Shown: positions 13,733 to 26,340, numbered from the stretch's first letter. The stretch: 64,000 bases of DNA from Halichoerus grypus (GCF_964656455.1 NC_135715.1:81322414-81386413); one strand, 5' to 3'. The notes: generated from the sequence alone by a model not told the origin. Program-made: numbers and translations.

Positions 13733-14140
13733 TAAAATTCTTTGTTTATCACTATTTTTTACCATTTTAATTACTATGTGTCTTGGTGTGTACCTCCTTA
13801 GGTTGAATCCTAACAGGGGGATTTCGGTGCCCCTGAATCAGGATCTCTGTTTCCCTCCCATGATGTGGGAAGTTTTCAGCTATTACTTCTTCAAATACAT
13901 TTTCTGTCCCCCTTTCTCTCTTATGCTTGATGGAGTCACTGAATTTTCTAAGTCTATTCTCATTATGTAGTATTTATTTGTCTCTCACCTGTTCAGCTTG
14001 ATTGCTTTCCATTACTCTATCCTCCAGGTCACTTACAGGCTCCTCTGCTTCCTGTAGCCTACTGTTTATTTATTCCGTCTATTGTATTTTTAATTTCATT
14101 TATCGAGTTCTTCACCTCTGATACGTTATTTTTTATCTCT

Positions 14141-14343
14141 CTCTTTTTTTTAAAGAGTTTATTTATTTATTTGTTTGACAGAGAGAGACACAGCAAGAGA
14201 GGGAACACAAGCAGGGGGAGTGGGAGAGGGAGAAGCAGGCTTCCTGCCAAGCAGGGAGCCCGATGCAGGGCTCGATCCCAGGACCCTGGGATCATGACCT
14301 GAGCTGAAGGCAGGCACTTAATGACTGAGCCATCCAGGCACCC
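14141..14343 (-). mobile_element. Can-SINE in old L1 ORF1
   Basis: Reverse-oriented copy with duplication ATTTTTTATCTCT at 14128-14140 and 14344-14356. Confidence 0.96.
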
Positions 14344-15373
14344 ATTTTTTATCTCTTTGTCAAGAGTTTCACTGATGTCCTCCACCCTTTTCTGAAGTCC
14401 ACTATCTTTATGAGCATTACTTTAAATTCTTTATCAAACATCTTACTTTTTTCTGTTTCACTTAATCTCCTGCTGTGATTTTGTCCTGTTTTTTCATTTG
14501 GGACATATTCCTCTGTTTCCTCATTTTGTCTATCTGTGTCAGTTTCTCTTTGTTAGGAAAGTCAGCTATACCTTCTGCTCTTGAAAGTAATGGCTTCATG
14601 AAGAAGAGGTCCTGTACTGCTCTGCAGTATAGTGTCCCCTGTTCACCAGAACCTGGCACTTCAGGGGAATCTCCTGTTTGTGTTGCTTGTGTTGTGTCTG
14701 AGTCGCTTTTTCTTTCAGTCCAGACATCTTCATTGACTCTGTATCTGTTGTGGGCTTTGCTTGCTTTCTGTGGTGTTAGTGAGACACAGGCTGCGAGCTC
14801 TGAGAAGACATCAGGTGAGCTAAGGGCTGAGGTCAGCATGCTTGGAGTGTGCCAGTCCTCAGGAGAACACATGGGCAAGGCACACTGCTAGCAGGTTAGG
14901 TAGCAAGTGTCTGCGCAGTACTGCCCACAGGTGGCCCTGTGTTTATGCTGGGCAGCAGGGGAGGAAAATGGTGCCTGCCACCTCCTTTGTTCCCAGAGAA
15001 GTCCCCTAACACACTCAAAATCAGTATAAACATATCTTCCTCTTGTTTGTCCCAGGCACTATGCAAACTGTCATTTCTATGTTGCCTCTCTATGGGCTGC
15101 TGTATCTTTAAAGGCAGGATCCAGCTATCACTCACTCTCCCATCTTGCCCGGTGCTGAGTCAGCTGACTTTTTAAGCTCCAGACTCCAAATCCTGTGATT
15201 TATACAAACTCATGGAATTCAGCCCCTCTGGTTTTCAAAGCCAGATGTTATGGTTTGGGATCCCTAGTGTGAGAGACTGTTTTCTTTCCCCTCTCTACAC
15301 CCGTAGCTCCCTCCCTCCTGTGGGCAGCTCCCAACCACTGTTTCTACCCTTGGTAACCTCTCAGATGCAGCTT

Positions 15374-15566
15374 TTTTTTTCTTTAAAGAGTTCATTTATT
15401 TATTTGAGAGAGAAAAAGAGAGAGGGAAAGCACAGAGGGAGAATGAGAGGGAGAAGCAAACTCCCCACTGAGCAGAGAGCCTGACATGGCACTTGATCCC
15501 AGGACCCTGAGATCATGACCTGAGCTGAAGGCAGACACTTAACTGACTGAGCCACCCAGGCACCCC
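15374..15566 (-). mobile_element. Can-SINE in old L1 5' UTR
   Basis: Reverse-oriented copy with duplication CTCAGATGCAGCTT at 15360-15373 and 15567-15580. Confidence 0.96.
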
Positions 15567-15723
15567 CTCAGATGCAGCTTCTTTACATTTAGTTGTGGAG
15601 TTTGTTCTGCCCATCTTTGGATTGCCCTCTAGCGTATTTACATCGATGTGAGTGATATCTAGTTGTCAACATGGGATGGGGTGAACTTAGGGTCCTGCTA
15701 CTCCACCATCTTCCCAAGCTTCC

Positions 15724-16789
15724 CAACAATGCACGTATTTTAAAATCAAATTAACCAAGTAAAATACAGCATAACACTTTTATGATGCACCTTTTTAACT
15801 TAAGTTACCACTTTTTAAAGATATTACACACCTTGAAGTTTTTCCAAACAAAAAAGCAGGTGAAATATTTACTTGGGTCTACTAGTTGATCAAAAAATTC
15901 TATTTTTTTGTCTAAATTCTACTAATAGTTACAATTGAATGAGGTTCTCATTTTTCAGTATAAAGTTATATCTCATGTCACTTTGAGTCATAAAATAGCT
16001 GCAATGCAATATTAGGTCATATAAAGATATTCAGGGAAATGGAGGAAACTAAAGACTGAGAATCATAAAATGGTCAAGATTCCATGCATTCTCACATAAT
16101 TTCATTAGAAAACCTTAAACTCAATATTATTCTAATCTAGTTATTTCTCTTCTGAAAAACCTAATATCTGGGAGAAGACACTATTCTTATCTCATCAAAA
16201 CTGGAGTATTTTTTTCCCAGACAATGCGAAAGAAAAGAAAGAAAAGAAAAGAAAAAAAGAGTTGCTACCATTAGATATCATTCAATCAGTATCCTTTACT
16301 AGTTTTCCATTTTTGCTGTTTGTACCTTCACTATGAGTCATTGCTCTTATAAAGAATAACTAAGCTTTCTTAAGAGAACTCTACCTGCTGAACTTTCAGA
16401 AAATACCATAAAATGCAGACAAAAACAAGGGATCAGTAATACTACACTAAGGTTCTGGAACATGGGACCTATGACAAATAGAATAAGAAAATGTAAACAC
16501 TCAGAAAAGAGAGGTGAAACAAGCTATTACTATCAACAACTGTATCCCATCTCATTCGGACAAACTTGGTAAAATATCTAGCTTATTAAATCATAAAGGG
16601 CATGTAATGAGATTGTCACAAGGTGGCAGCTGTGCAGTCTCAGTAGCTGTTATTCCAAAAGAATTTGGTTCTTAATCATGGGTGTGCATGGAGAGTTCAA
16701 GGTCTGTACTACTGTTCTTTATAAACAAGACAAAAACTATGTTAGAACAGATAAAATCATCTCTCTCACACTGTTCATAACACTGTTTC
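15724..16789. other. Intron, no assigned element
   Basis: AT-rich. The one notable feature is a purine tract of AAAGA units at about 16229-16261. Confidence 0.5.
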
Positions 16790-17045
16790 TCTTTTGGCCA
16801 GGACTGACCATCTCAGATTAGAGGTCACTTCCTTGGAGAAACTGTCCCCGCCCAAGCTGCAGTGAGTTAGCAATCCTTCCCTTGTGCTATCAAAGCCCAA
16901 TGAGTCCCCAATAGCAGAAGCACCTTATTAGTAGTTTGCATCCCCCATTAAACTGTGGGTCTGTGAGACTCTATACATCTTTTGCTATTACACCCCAGGG
17001 ACTGGCACATAGTAAAAATTTAATTAATACATACTGAATGATCAA
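16790..17045 (+). mobile_element. L2 3' end, old
   Basis: Forward L2 tail: AGGTCACTTCCTTGGAGAAA, CACCCCAGGGACTGGCACAT, then AATTAATACATACTGAATGA. Confidence 0.7.
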
Positions 17046-17054
17046 ATATAGTAA

Positions 17055-17270
17055 TAATGAGCATTTTCTGAACATTTACTATATGACAGGACAGTACAGA
17101 GGATTAAATCATTTAATCCTCATAGCAACACTACGAAGTAAGTAGGTGCCATCATTTCCGTGAGAGTTAGCATGAAAAAGCATTTGACCACATCCAAAAA
17201 CAATTACTTGGACCCAAAAAACTGTCTGACTCTAAAGCCTGGGCTCTTAATCACTAAGCTGCCTATACAC
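17055..17270 (-). mobile_element. MIR SINE, old
   Basis: Reverse MIR with AACATTTACTATATGACAGG, TCATTTAATCCTCATAGCAA, and GGGCTCTTAATCACTAAGCT at the head end. The middle is decayed. Confidence 0.72.
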
Positions 17271-17989
17271 TTCTAAGTATTAAACTATGTTGATGCAGGT
17301 TTGGTATACCATAAGGCTCCTGAACTGGTTCCCAGCCTTTGACTCTATCCTTGACTCTATCTGTTCTCATAACTTCTACTAACTTAGCAAGAATTAATAA
17401 CCATTTTTTTCCAGAATATTTTCCTATAATACAGAGTAAATTCTAAGTGCAAATAGTTATCCAGCCCCTTATTTTGAGTGGATTTGACGAAGAGACACAA
17501 AAATATCGGATACATTTTGAGTTTCTGTAAGGATTCTGGGAGCCTATGGAGAGACACGGGAAAAGGCAAAGTTTTCTCTTTAGGAAAACCAACTTTTGGT
17601 TTTGTTATAAACTTTTGACATAACATAGAATCTTCACATTCAATGCAACAACAACAAAAAGTTATTTTCTGAAATGTTTCATGATCTTTCAATGAAAAAT
17701 ATAATATGAAAAAATTACCGCTGTGTATTATGACTTAGTTACTGTTACCACAGAGTTTCCACAACCAAAGATACTCTTATTCACACAGGGGACTCAATTT
17801 GTCCCCTCCCAAACTAGCTTCCTTGCACACCATCTGATTTTCTGTTAATAGCACCTTTTTTCATGTACTTAGGTTTTCAAAACTTGGCTCGTAGCAAGGA
17901 TTGGAGGGAAAGAGGAAGAAGGAAAATATCAATCAGTAGGTCTTCATTTCCTTCGACACCAGTCTCAACTTTGCCTCTTTCTCTTTAAT

Positions 17990-18440
17990 CCTCCACTGTC
18001 GCCAAATCCCAGTCCTTATCACTTCATCTTTCTTCCTTCTGATTCTCTCTTTCACAATGTCTGTCCCAAATACTGTGGCCAGACTAATCTTTCTGAAACA
18101 ATGTCAACTACCCTGCTCAAAACCCTTTAGTGGCTCTCTACTGCCCATCTTATCAAATTCAAATTTGTCTTCTTTTTTTTCTGTTTAGGTCTTCCAAAAT
18201 CTGGCCCTGCTCTGACCATCATTTAAAAAATCAAAAAACCCCACAAAACCTTATGATCCCTAAAATAAGCTTTTCATACCAATTAAGTTGATTTTCCCAC
18301 TCTTACCTCATATTTCATGTTTATAATTTTCATACTTTTGCTAACATTATTCACTTCTACCCAGAAGGTTCCTCCTCTTCCCTTCTAGTTCTCTAAAGCT
18401 ATCCTTCAAGTGCAGTTTAAGGCTTATCCCCATAAGAATA
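17990..18440 (+). mobile_element. L2 3' region, old
   Basis: Forward L2 landmarks in order: CCAGACTAATCTTTCTGAAA, CCCTTTAGTGGCTCTCTACT, TCCAAAATCTGGCCCTGCTC, CAGAAGGTTCCTCCTCTTCC and TCCTTCAAGTGCAGTTTAAG. Confidence 0.75.
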
Positions 18441-18444
18441 ATAA

Positions 18445-18545
18445 TAACAGTAATAGCCAACATTTCTTGAGCACTATGTGCCATGCACAGTTCTAAACAC
18501 TTTTCATGCATTAACTCATTTGATCCTCAAAATAACCTAAAAAAG
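18445..18545 (-). mobile_element. MIR fragment
   Basis: CATTTCTTGAGCACTATGTG, CACAGTTCTAAACACTTTTC, and ATTAACTCATTTGATCCTCA match a reversed MIR 3' part. Confidence 0.78.
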
Positions 18546-18689
18546 ACAGTCATATGAAATCTTCTAGCATACCGAAGGCTACCCTAATTTTTCCCTCCTA
18601 TATTTATAATAAATACTCCACACCTAATCTTCACTAAGCATCTACTATATGTACTTAGGAGAATAAAAGAGGCAACATTTATAATACAA

Positions 18690-18860
18690 ACTGGAAGAGC
18701 ATTAGGTTTCAAGTAAGTATATGCAGTCACTGTGTGACATTAAATTAGTTAAGTATTCTAAGCCTCACGTCACATGGGCATAAAAATACCCATCTCACAG
18801 AACTGCTGTGAAAATTTTCTAATCTATGTGAAAATGCTTGGTGAACTGTAAAATACAATG
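18690..18860 (+). mobile_element. MIR fragment, diverged
   Basis: CTGTGTGACATTAAATTAGT, ACCCATCTCACAGAACTGCT and TGAAAATGCTTGGTGAACTG follow the MIR core and 3' part in order. Confidence 0.6.
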
Positions 18861-19171
18861 GAAGTGCTGCCAACCAACTTTTCTACACTATCTACTACTA
18901 TCGGCCAATAACTATGGCAAGAGATGGCATACAGGGTGAAAAGCAGATTCTAGTGACTCTAGTAAGCTTATGATTCAAAATGTGTCTGACATGAGCCCTG
19001 TCCTAATGAAGCCCATAATGTGGTACCACACAATTCAGTATTTAATTTTGCAGTAATTATTCACATGTAGCTTTGTTTTTCCAATGCTCCTTGAAGAGAG
19101 AGTTCTTCTAATTCTTTCCTAACACCCAGTGATATGAGGCACACAATAGGTCCCAAAAGCAGTTGTTGATT

Positions 19172-19373
19172 TTTTTTTTTTTCAAAGATTTCACTTATTC
19201 ATTTGACAGAGAGAGACACAGTGAGAGAGGGAACACAAGCAGGGGGAGTGGGAGAGGGAGAAGCAGGCTTCCCGCTGAGCAGGGAGCCCGATGTGGGGCT
19301 TGATCCCAGAACCCTGGGATCACGACCTGAGCCGAAGGCAGACGCTTAACGACTGAGCCACCCAGGCACCTCC
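19172..19373 (-). mobile_element. Can-SINE downstream of TMEM135 exon A
   Basis: Reverse-oriented copy, sense to TMEM135. Duplication AAAAGCAGTTGTTGATT at 19155-19171, with one mismatch at 19374-19390. Confidence 0.96.
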
Positions 19374-19591
19374 AAAAACAGTTGTTGATTGACTGATTTT
19401 TAGGGGGAAAGAAATCCAATAAATTAGACTCTTTTAATAAAATATCGTAAAAGTGACTGTGACTCCTGCAATTATTTTGGGCTAGAAAACTGAGTCGATA
19501 AACATCTATTGTAATTATGCGCAATAATATTACTTTTTGAAAAAGTTAACTTGCAAATTCTCTCTTAACATAAGGTAAATAAACTACTTAC

Positions 19592-19633
19592 CTAAGAGCA
19601 GAGAATGTAAATCCTTTCAAACCATCTTTGCAC
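19592..19633 (-). CDS. TMEM135: TMEM135 internal 42-bp exon A
   Basis: A very small exon. On the minus strand the acceptor is TTTTTATTGTTTTAG (19634 up) and the donor GTAAGTAGTT (19582-19591). G completes an arginine codon with the unseen upstream exon; then come codons for CKDGLKGFTFSAL and AG, which joins exon B to give ...[11 protein letters not shown]. Exact phase agreement with exon B and the match to the TMEM135 protein order make the call firm despite the size. Sense-strand SINEs sit 98 bp upstream of the acceptor (19731-19942) and about 220 bp downstream of the donor (19172-19373). The preceding exon was not found between here and 64000. Confidence 0.94.
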   Translation of the reverse strand: MQRWFERIYILCS

Positions 19634-19730
19634 CTAAAACAATAAAAATTATGATAAAGTAACAATTTTTGAGATATAAAGTAGTATATTAAGTAGCTAT
19701 TAAAATTTATTCTGAAACAGATGACTTTTA

Positions 19731-19942
19731 TTTTTAAAATTTTTTTATTTTTTTAAAGATTTTATTTATTTATTTGACAGAGAGAGAGAGACAGCGAGAG
19801 AGGGAACACAAGCAGGGGGAGAGGGAGAGGGAGAAGCAGGCTTCCCGCCGAGCAGGGAGCCCGATGTGGGGCTCAATCCCAGGACCCTGGGATCGACCTG
19901 AGCCGAAGGCAGATGCTTAACGACTGAGCCACCCAGGCGCCC
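19731..19942 (-). mobile_element. Can-SINE just upstream of TMEM135 exon A
   Basis: Reverse-oriented copy, sense to TMEM135. Duplication CTGAAACAGATGACTTTTA at 19712-19730, with one mismatch at 19943-19961. A short deletion in the B-box area (GGGATCGACC) sets it apart from its neighbours. Its tail ends 98 bp before the exon acceptor. Confidence 0.96.
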
Positions 19943-20429
19943 CTGAAACAGATTACTTTTAAAAGGTGAAACTTTTAGGACAGTGATCTGAGCAGTACAA
20001 ATGCAACAAACAAGCAAGCCATCTTACACAGGATGATTAAAATTCCCTATGTCAAATTAACATAATTTAAGGCTCAACTCTCCTATTTGCAGGTGGAAGA
20101 GAGATTTAAGTATATCTTCTAAGGGCTCCATGTGGACTTAAAATGAAGGCTCAGAGTGGAATATTCATTTTACCCAATCCCTGGGGGAGCAAATTGTTGA
20201 GAAGAAAAGGCCACATACACCTGCTGGGTATTATGAATAGATCAATTCAAGGTCCTGACTTCTCCCTACTTATTAATTCAGTGAATGCAGAGCAATGTAG
20301 AGCTGGCAGGCACAAAAAGGCTTCAAGTTTAGTTCAACAGTTTTAACTTTTGAGTAAGCCCAATCAGAATGGATAACATAGCAACGGGAACAGAGTGGGG
20401 GTAAGGGGAGGGCACAGAGGCAGGAGTTC

Positions 20430-20625
20430 AAATAATATTTATTGAGTATTTACTATTGCTGGGCATTGTTTTGGGCACTTTATATGTGTTGTCTCATTTA
20501 ATTATATCACACCTCTATGAATAAGTATTTCTCTATTCTATAGCTGGGCAGAGGCCCCCTCCCCCAAAACGGGCAACTTCCAAGAGGTCACAAAATAAAT
20601 AATAGTCGGAATTCAGGAAAAAAAA
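20430..20625 (-). mobile_element. MIR SINE, old
   Basis: Reverse MIR: TTATTGAGTATTTACTATTG, GTTTTGGGCACTTTATATGT, GTCTCATTTAATTATATCAC, and AAGAGGTCACAAAATAAATA. Confidence 0.72.
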
Positions 20626-22089
20626 GTTCCTCTGACTTAAAAACTGTGGTTTTCTCTTATACCTCCTTCTGAAATCGTGTATTCCTTTTAACTGGGGGAA
20701 GGTTCAAACTGCATGACAATTAAAAAAAGATTCTCAGATCTGCAAAAAATATTTAAACAAGATTTTAAAATGGGGACATTACTATACTAGTCTTAATGGC
20801 CTGCTTTATAAGTATGATCAAGTTACTAAAGAATTGTTGTATATCTAGTATCAGAATCCTTTGGAGAAACTATAGAGATTGGTGATACAATGATGCTCAA
20901 ATGTATGTTAATTTTAGACACTGGATATTCTTGGATAAAAAGTACAGCCTCAAATCTAATTGGGCAACTCTCTCAGTATACCTTTTATATGAAAGGTCAC
21001 AAAGGAAATGCATAAAAATATAAGAAGTCCTTCTGAACAAGTCTAAATGTAGATATTTTTACTGGGGGACACACAGAATCTCAGAAAAGAATTTAATTCG
21101 TGTGCATAGATCTTTTAAAACACTTAAGAATTCATTTTAATTAAGAAACATGATCTACTTTGCGATATTGTTAACAGTGAGAAATGTAATCACAGAATTT
21201 AGCTAACATACTACATAATTACTCACCCCACACAGAATGAGGGTAAAGGCAAAAGAATTCATATGTTAAGCTAAAAATATGCATGAGAAAATTATAGCAT
21301 TAACATTCTTAAACTTATCTTTTTTCCATCTGAAGTGTTTCTCAGTAATTTAAAACCCATAATTGGGCAATTTCTAGATAGGTGGGGTGGTGAGCGGGTT
21401 AGGCTAGGCGTCTACTGACTGGAAAACAGAAAGCAGCAGATTGATTAAGATTATATACAAGTGGGAACAAATTTTGGCTTTGGTATGCTATTGTTAAGAG
21501 ATAGCCATTTATCTTTGTGCAATGCTGAATAGATAAAGGATTCTGACAACTTGGTCTAGTCAGGATTGCATATTTGTGACCTTAAACAATAAATCTAATT
21601 GCAGACCAAACATCAAAAAGTAGCTTTCAAATAAAAAAGGGCATGTACAAATGAATTTGCAATTTCATTATGATGGAAGTTTGGTTCTTTCAGCAGAACC
21701 CTGTGGGAAGCACTTCATATTGATAAAGTCTTAGCCTGAATTCAAAAGGGGCTATTCTTCTTTCCATTCATGTGTATAAGGTCTGTTAATGTAATTGAGG
21801 GTCAGATGTCTATGTCAAAAGAACCAAAAAGTAATTATTCCCCTAAAAAGAATCTTTAAAATAATAATATCGCCCTGCATTTTGATACCAAGAGTATTGT
21901 CTGAGCCTTAGCCTAACTATGAAACACTATCGTAATCTGAGTTAAATGTAAAAAGTATGGTATGCACAGAAAGATTTATACAGAACAGACCCCATTAGAA
22001 GGGGCCTCACTATTTAACAGATCCAGTTATTATAATGCAAATCAAATTACTTTCTACATTCACGTCTTAAGGCTCACTGATTTCCTCAA
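20626..22089. other. Intron, no assigned element
   Basis: AT-rich sequence. No exon or repeat family was recognised. Confidence 0.5.
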
Positions 22090-23345
22090 CAAATACTGAC
22101 TGAATGCCTACTATGTGTAAGCACTAGTTTCAGATCTAAGGAGGTAACAGCGGACAATACAGAATCTCTGTTTCCATACAGGTGACATTCTGGGCCAGGG
22201 AAAGGTACGAGGAAAACAAGTAAATATATCTGGTGGTGATAAGTGCTATGGCAAAACACGACGCAGGGGAAGAGGAGAAACAGATGTGGTCGGGCCTTCT
22301 TATCTTAGGTAGTGTAATCCAGAAGGGCCTCTCCAAGAAGGTGAAATTTGATGATGTGATCAGAAGCCTTACAGGATGGAGGGAAGAGTATCTGATTGAA
22401 GGAAGAGCAAGCACAAAGCTCCTGACTAGGAGTTTTCGTGGCACTGAAGGAGAACAGCAAAGTAGATTACTGTAGCTGGAACAAAAGAGGGGAGGGAAGC
22501 CGTGGTAGGAAAGGAGGTCACAGTCACAGTGGAGGAGGGAAGGAGTGGTCCAAAGTTCTTGGTAGGGCCCTTTAGGCATGGTAAAAAAAAAAACCAAAAC
22601 AAAACCTCAGCAGAAGAGTGACAAAGACCTGTCTTAAATTTTAAGATAATCTTTGGTTGCTCATTGGAAAACAAACCACAGGAAGGCAAGGTTAACAGCA
22701 AAGAGGCGAGGGGTGCCTGGGTGGCTCAGGCGGTTAAGCGTCTGCCTTCAGCTCAGGTCATGATCTCAGGTCCTGGGATGGAGCCCCAGCTCCCAGCTCA
22801 GCGGGGAGTCTGCTTCTCCCTCTCCCTCTGCCTCTCCCTCTGTTTGTGCTCTGTCTCTCTCTGTCTCTCAAATGAATAAAATCTTTAAAAAAAAAAAAAA
22901 AACCAGCAAAGAGGTGAATTGGGAGGGGAAAGACGATTGTGGCTTGACTAGGTCATTAAGTGGTAGAGGTAGAGAAAAGTGGTAAGACTCCAAAGGTATT
23001 TCAAAAATAGAGTTGGTGGAATTCCTTGATGGTACAAGAGAAAGAGAAAATTTACAAATTATTAAAATATTTTTGATTTGAGCAAGCAAAAGGATAAAAC
23101 GTCCGTTTACTGAAGTGAGGAAGACTACGGGAAGAACAGGTTTGAGGAGAAAATCAGTTTTATTTCGGACATGGTAAGTTTGAGATGACTGTTACCTACA
23201 AATGGAAATGTTAATGAAACAAGTGGCTGCTGTACAGGTTTGGGGGTCAAGGAAGAGGGGTGATTCATCTATAAGTAGAACTTAAATCCACAGTACAATC
23301 ATCTAGGAAATAAGTGCCAATAGAGAAAATACCCAGGGACTGAGT
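22090..23345 (-). mobile_element. Long L2 segment, split by a SINE
   Basis: Reverse L2 from its 3' end (GAATGCCTACTATGTGTAAG) inward: GGTGATAAGTGCTATGGCAA, AGGGCCTCTCCAAGAAGGTG, GGAGAACAGCAAAGTAGATT; then, beyond the SINE, GAAGACTACGGGAAGAACAG and CGGACATGGTAAGTTTGAGA. About 1 kb of L2 remains once the SINE is removed, and it is well ordered for such an old element. The ORFs seen here on either strand are repeat shadows. Confidence 0.75.
22710..22903 (+). mobile_element. Can-SINE nested in L2
   Basis: Duplication CAGCAAAGAGGCGA at 22696-22709, with one mismatch at 22904-22917. The A tail is about 16 bases. Antisense to TMEM135. Confidence 0.96.
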
Positions 23346-26340
23346 GTATTTTATTTCTCTATTATTTTATAGTGCAGAAAATCTGTTCCATAGGAAAAAA
23401 ACAAAAAACAAAGTCATTTCTCTTCCTAAAGAAATTGTTCTCTAATACAAAGTCTCATTTTTATTTTTGAGCGTGCATAAATATAATGCCTATAACTCAT
23501 GTACACACAGACTTTTCTATTAGTTAGCCTATAAATGGCATAAATATCTAGTAAGAGTCAATCGTAGTTACTGAATCTCTACATTTGCAAGGTTATGTGC
23601 AAGGTTCAGGAAAGAGGAGGAGGAAAAAGTGCAGCACCATATCAAACAACTTAGGTGATACACAACTTATTAGAGAGGTTCAGGCTGGAATTATACACTG
23701 TGGAGAAGAAAGTATAAAGTTTCATACTGTTATTAGAATAACATACTTGGTCAAATGCCAATGAGAGGGGGAACCCACAAACACAATTTTTTTTTAAATT
23801 GTAAGTGTAAATGATAGTTAAAAAAAAAAACAAAACAATTTGCCCACAAAGATTCTTTGTCTCACGCTTAATTTCCATGAAATTATTTCCAGGAGATACT
23901 TTTATTTTTATTACCAAATTACACCAGCAGATGTCACTAGTAAACCATTTTTTGAAGAGTTTGTAGCTCTGTGAGGTGATTTATCATTTTTTGCATGTTT
24001 TCCCTTAAAAACACATTTACTGACATTTGAAATGTTGTTCATCTTAGCTACATTGCATTAAATTCCCACAAGTAAATATCGTCATATTAGACTTTTAATT
24101 ACAACTGATGTTCATTCCTATCATTCTATACAGTTATGAAATCTTTAAGAACACCCCACCATTTGACACCAACATAAAATCTGATATGTACATGTGCTAT
24201 ATCATTATGGTCTCTATTAAGCTGAAAACAATGAAAACTATTTTGTTTCCCACTTTTTTTATTTGGTAAACATAATGGAATATAAAAGATGTAGTACTCA
24301 ATAAATCTTTAAAATATTTCTTGAAGGCAGTGCATGCTACAGTGGAAAAGACTCTTGATTTGAATGATTCACAGTCATAACTTCACTACCAACCTGGAGT
24401 AAATCATTTAACTTTAGGGTTCAATTTTGTTGTCTGTTAAACAAGAGCCTGGAAGTAAATTACCTTCATAATTGACTGACTGAATGTCTTCTAATTCTGA
24501 AATTCTACCAATTATTTTATCATTTTATTTACTGCTAGTGTTATTAGAAATCACAATAGAAAAATAGAATGAATTATTCTGTCACTAGTAACATAAACAA
24601 AAAATTGATCTCACCATCGAGAATAAAAAAATTTTTTAAAAACCATACAAAAAACCCCCCTGAATTTGCCTTGAGATTACTGGCCTGCTACTAATATTAT
24701 TACATTTGCTTATTGTTTTGTAATACTTACTGATGTGGAACTTATTCCTGCAAAGGTTCAAAGGGAACCTTTTCTTTTTTAACTTTAAGATTACAAGACC
24801 AACTATTGGATTAGTCTGCTATAGAAAGACCTGATAAGAAACACCATCAAATAAAAGAAGGAATTCTATAGATATAATCTCAATAATGATTAAATGTTAC
24901 ATTATTATCTATATTAAATATCAATGCTGAAATATAATTAATGAGAAAACGTAAAAATGTTGTTTATATACATATGAAAAAGTGGTCAAAAAGAAATATC
25001 TGAAACCCTTGATAGTAGGCTACCTAATGAAGTCGAATGGGTTAAGATGCACGAAAAGAACATAACCTTTTACTCTCTATTTATATATTACTAAAAAAAT
25101 TTTTACAAGTATATATTTATATATTGTGTAGTTTCATTTAAAACATCAATACTTGAGTACTTAGAAACAGATTAAACAGTGCAAATTATTCATCTCTATT
25201 TCACCCCCACAATGGCAGAGAATGTAAACTCAAAGTAGTCAACTTCACTGTTGTAAAAGTTTTGTAAAATTACTAACTAAAGTAGATAGTTTAGATTAAA
25301 ATTTTCAGAAACTATATCCCCAATCAACATGGATAATTAGGTGACTACAAGGATTAAAAAAAGAAAGAAAGAAAGAAACATGCATTAAGTATCAATTTCA
25401 GAGTTCTGTCCATTTTTAATCACTGAATTGATTAAAAGGAAACTCAAATATTGATTAAATATTACATCATCTATCTTTATTCGCTCAACAGTCATTTCTT
25501 TATTGGGCAGCTAATACACAGAAAACACTGTATTGCTTATTTCTTGAGGAAGGGAAAGATAAATTATATGCCATCTCTGACCATTAAAAAAAAGGTATAT
25601 GCAAAGCTCTGTGTTTGTTTCTCATAAGAATAAAAATAACCTTGACTAAAAGTTATAACCTTGACTACAAGTTATGACACAAAATTTCTTGTATCAGTAG
25701 TGCTTCTCAAGAGTTTAATTACTCTACCGTGCTTTATATTTATAATTCAGCTTCAAATTTCTTTGTCCAGTCTTTTTCTTCATTTATCTTCTTAAATTAT
25801 TTGATTTGAGAAAAGCAGTACATGCAAAACCATAATTAACGATGCTAAAAGACTGGCAATAAATAGAGATGAATTAGATTTAAAATAGTTGAGTACATTG
25901 ATAAGCCTTAAAATATTCTATTCTGTTGATTATATTGTAATCACCTAAGTCACTCAGTATCAAAAACAAGTTACATTATTATATGTGAACAAAATTATTT
26001 AAAACAGAAAATGCTTAAAGTTCAGGCATATAGAAGGTATAAAAAGAATGACATAGAAAGTTAATTATAAATAATAGTTACAGATAATAGCTGAATCAAA
26101 ATCAAAGTTTTGATTTGTCTAATTATTACTGGTATTAAAAACATAAATATATTTGGAGTGAATATGACTGAAAAGTTTAATGTGAAAGTTAAAAAAGGAA
26201 CCAGAATGCCTATTTAAATACTTCAAATTTGTGACTCATTGTTGTATTTATTATAAAGAAAACTCATGCAATTTTATATAGTTTTTTTTTTTAAATGAAA
26301 GAAAAAGTCCATGATTTTACTGAAATGTTTTAATACACTT
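23346..26340. other. AT-rich intron
   Basis: Mostly unassigned. A weak forward MIR-like stretch is at 24330-24450 (ACAGTGGAAAAGACTCTTGA ... GTAAATCATTTAACTTTAGG), and there is a GAAA run at 25355-25378. No exon was found. Confidence 0.5.

Larger units (their letters stand above)
13249..14497 (-). pseudogene. Old L1 ORF1 remnant
   Basis: Remnant of the RNA-binding L1 ORF1 protein. The start resembles MKKQDKITAGD (ATG complemented at 14495-14497) and is immediately followed by a stop. The C-terminal block includes IFYPARLSFRLEG near 13305-13370. The frame end is TAA complemented at 13249-13251. Two SINEs (13530-13732 and 14141-14343) split it, and stops and a long T run at 13490-13510 disrupt it further. 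The extent is inferred by comparison with the L1 at 48266-55601. Confidence 0.82.
8312..15723 (-). mobile_element. Old, almost complete L1, gene-sense, with nested insertions
   Basis: On the minus strand it runs from a 5' terminus carrying AAGATGGTGGAGTAG (about 15698-15712) through a 5' UTR (14498-15723), ORF1 remnant, ORF2 remnant and 3' UTR ending near 8312-8330. Four later elements interrupt it: an L1 at 12424-12995 and SINEs at 13530, 14141 and 15374, all with duplications of L1 sequence. Without them the element is about 6.2 kb, close to full length. Both ORFs are heavily mutated. It is clearly older than the elements at 1-402 and 48266-55601. Any flanking duplication has decayed. Confidence 0.93.

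Noticed and set aside
14462..14891. Two overlapping 138-codon ORFs on opposite strands
   Set aside because: They fall in the 5' UTR and ORF1 start of the old L1; no independent coding evidence.
22136..22701. Minus- and plus-strand ORFs of 80-153 codons
   Set aside because: Antisense and sense reads of an L2 3' region; no conserved frame.
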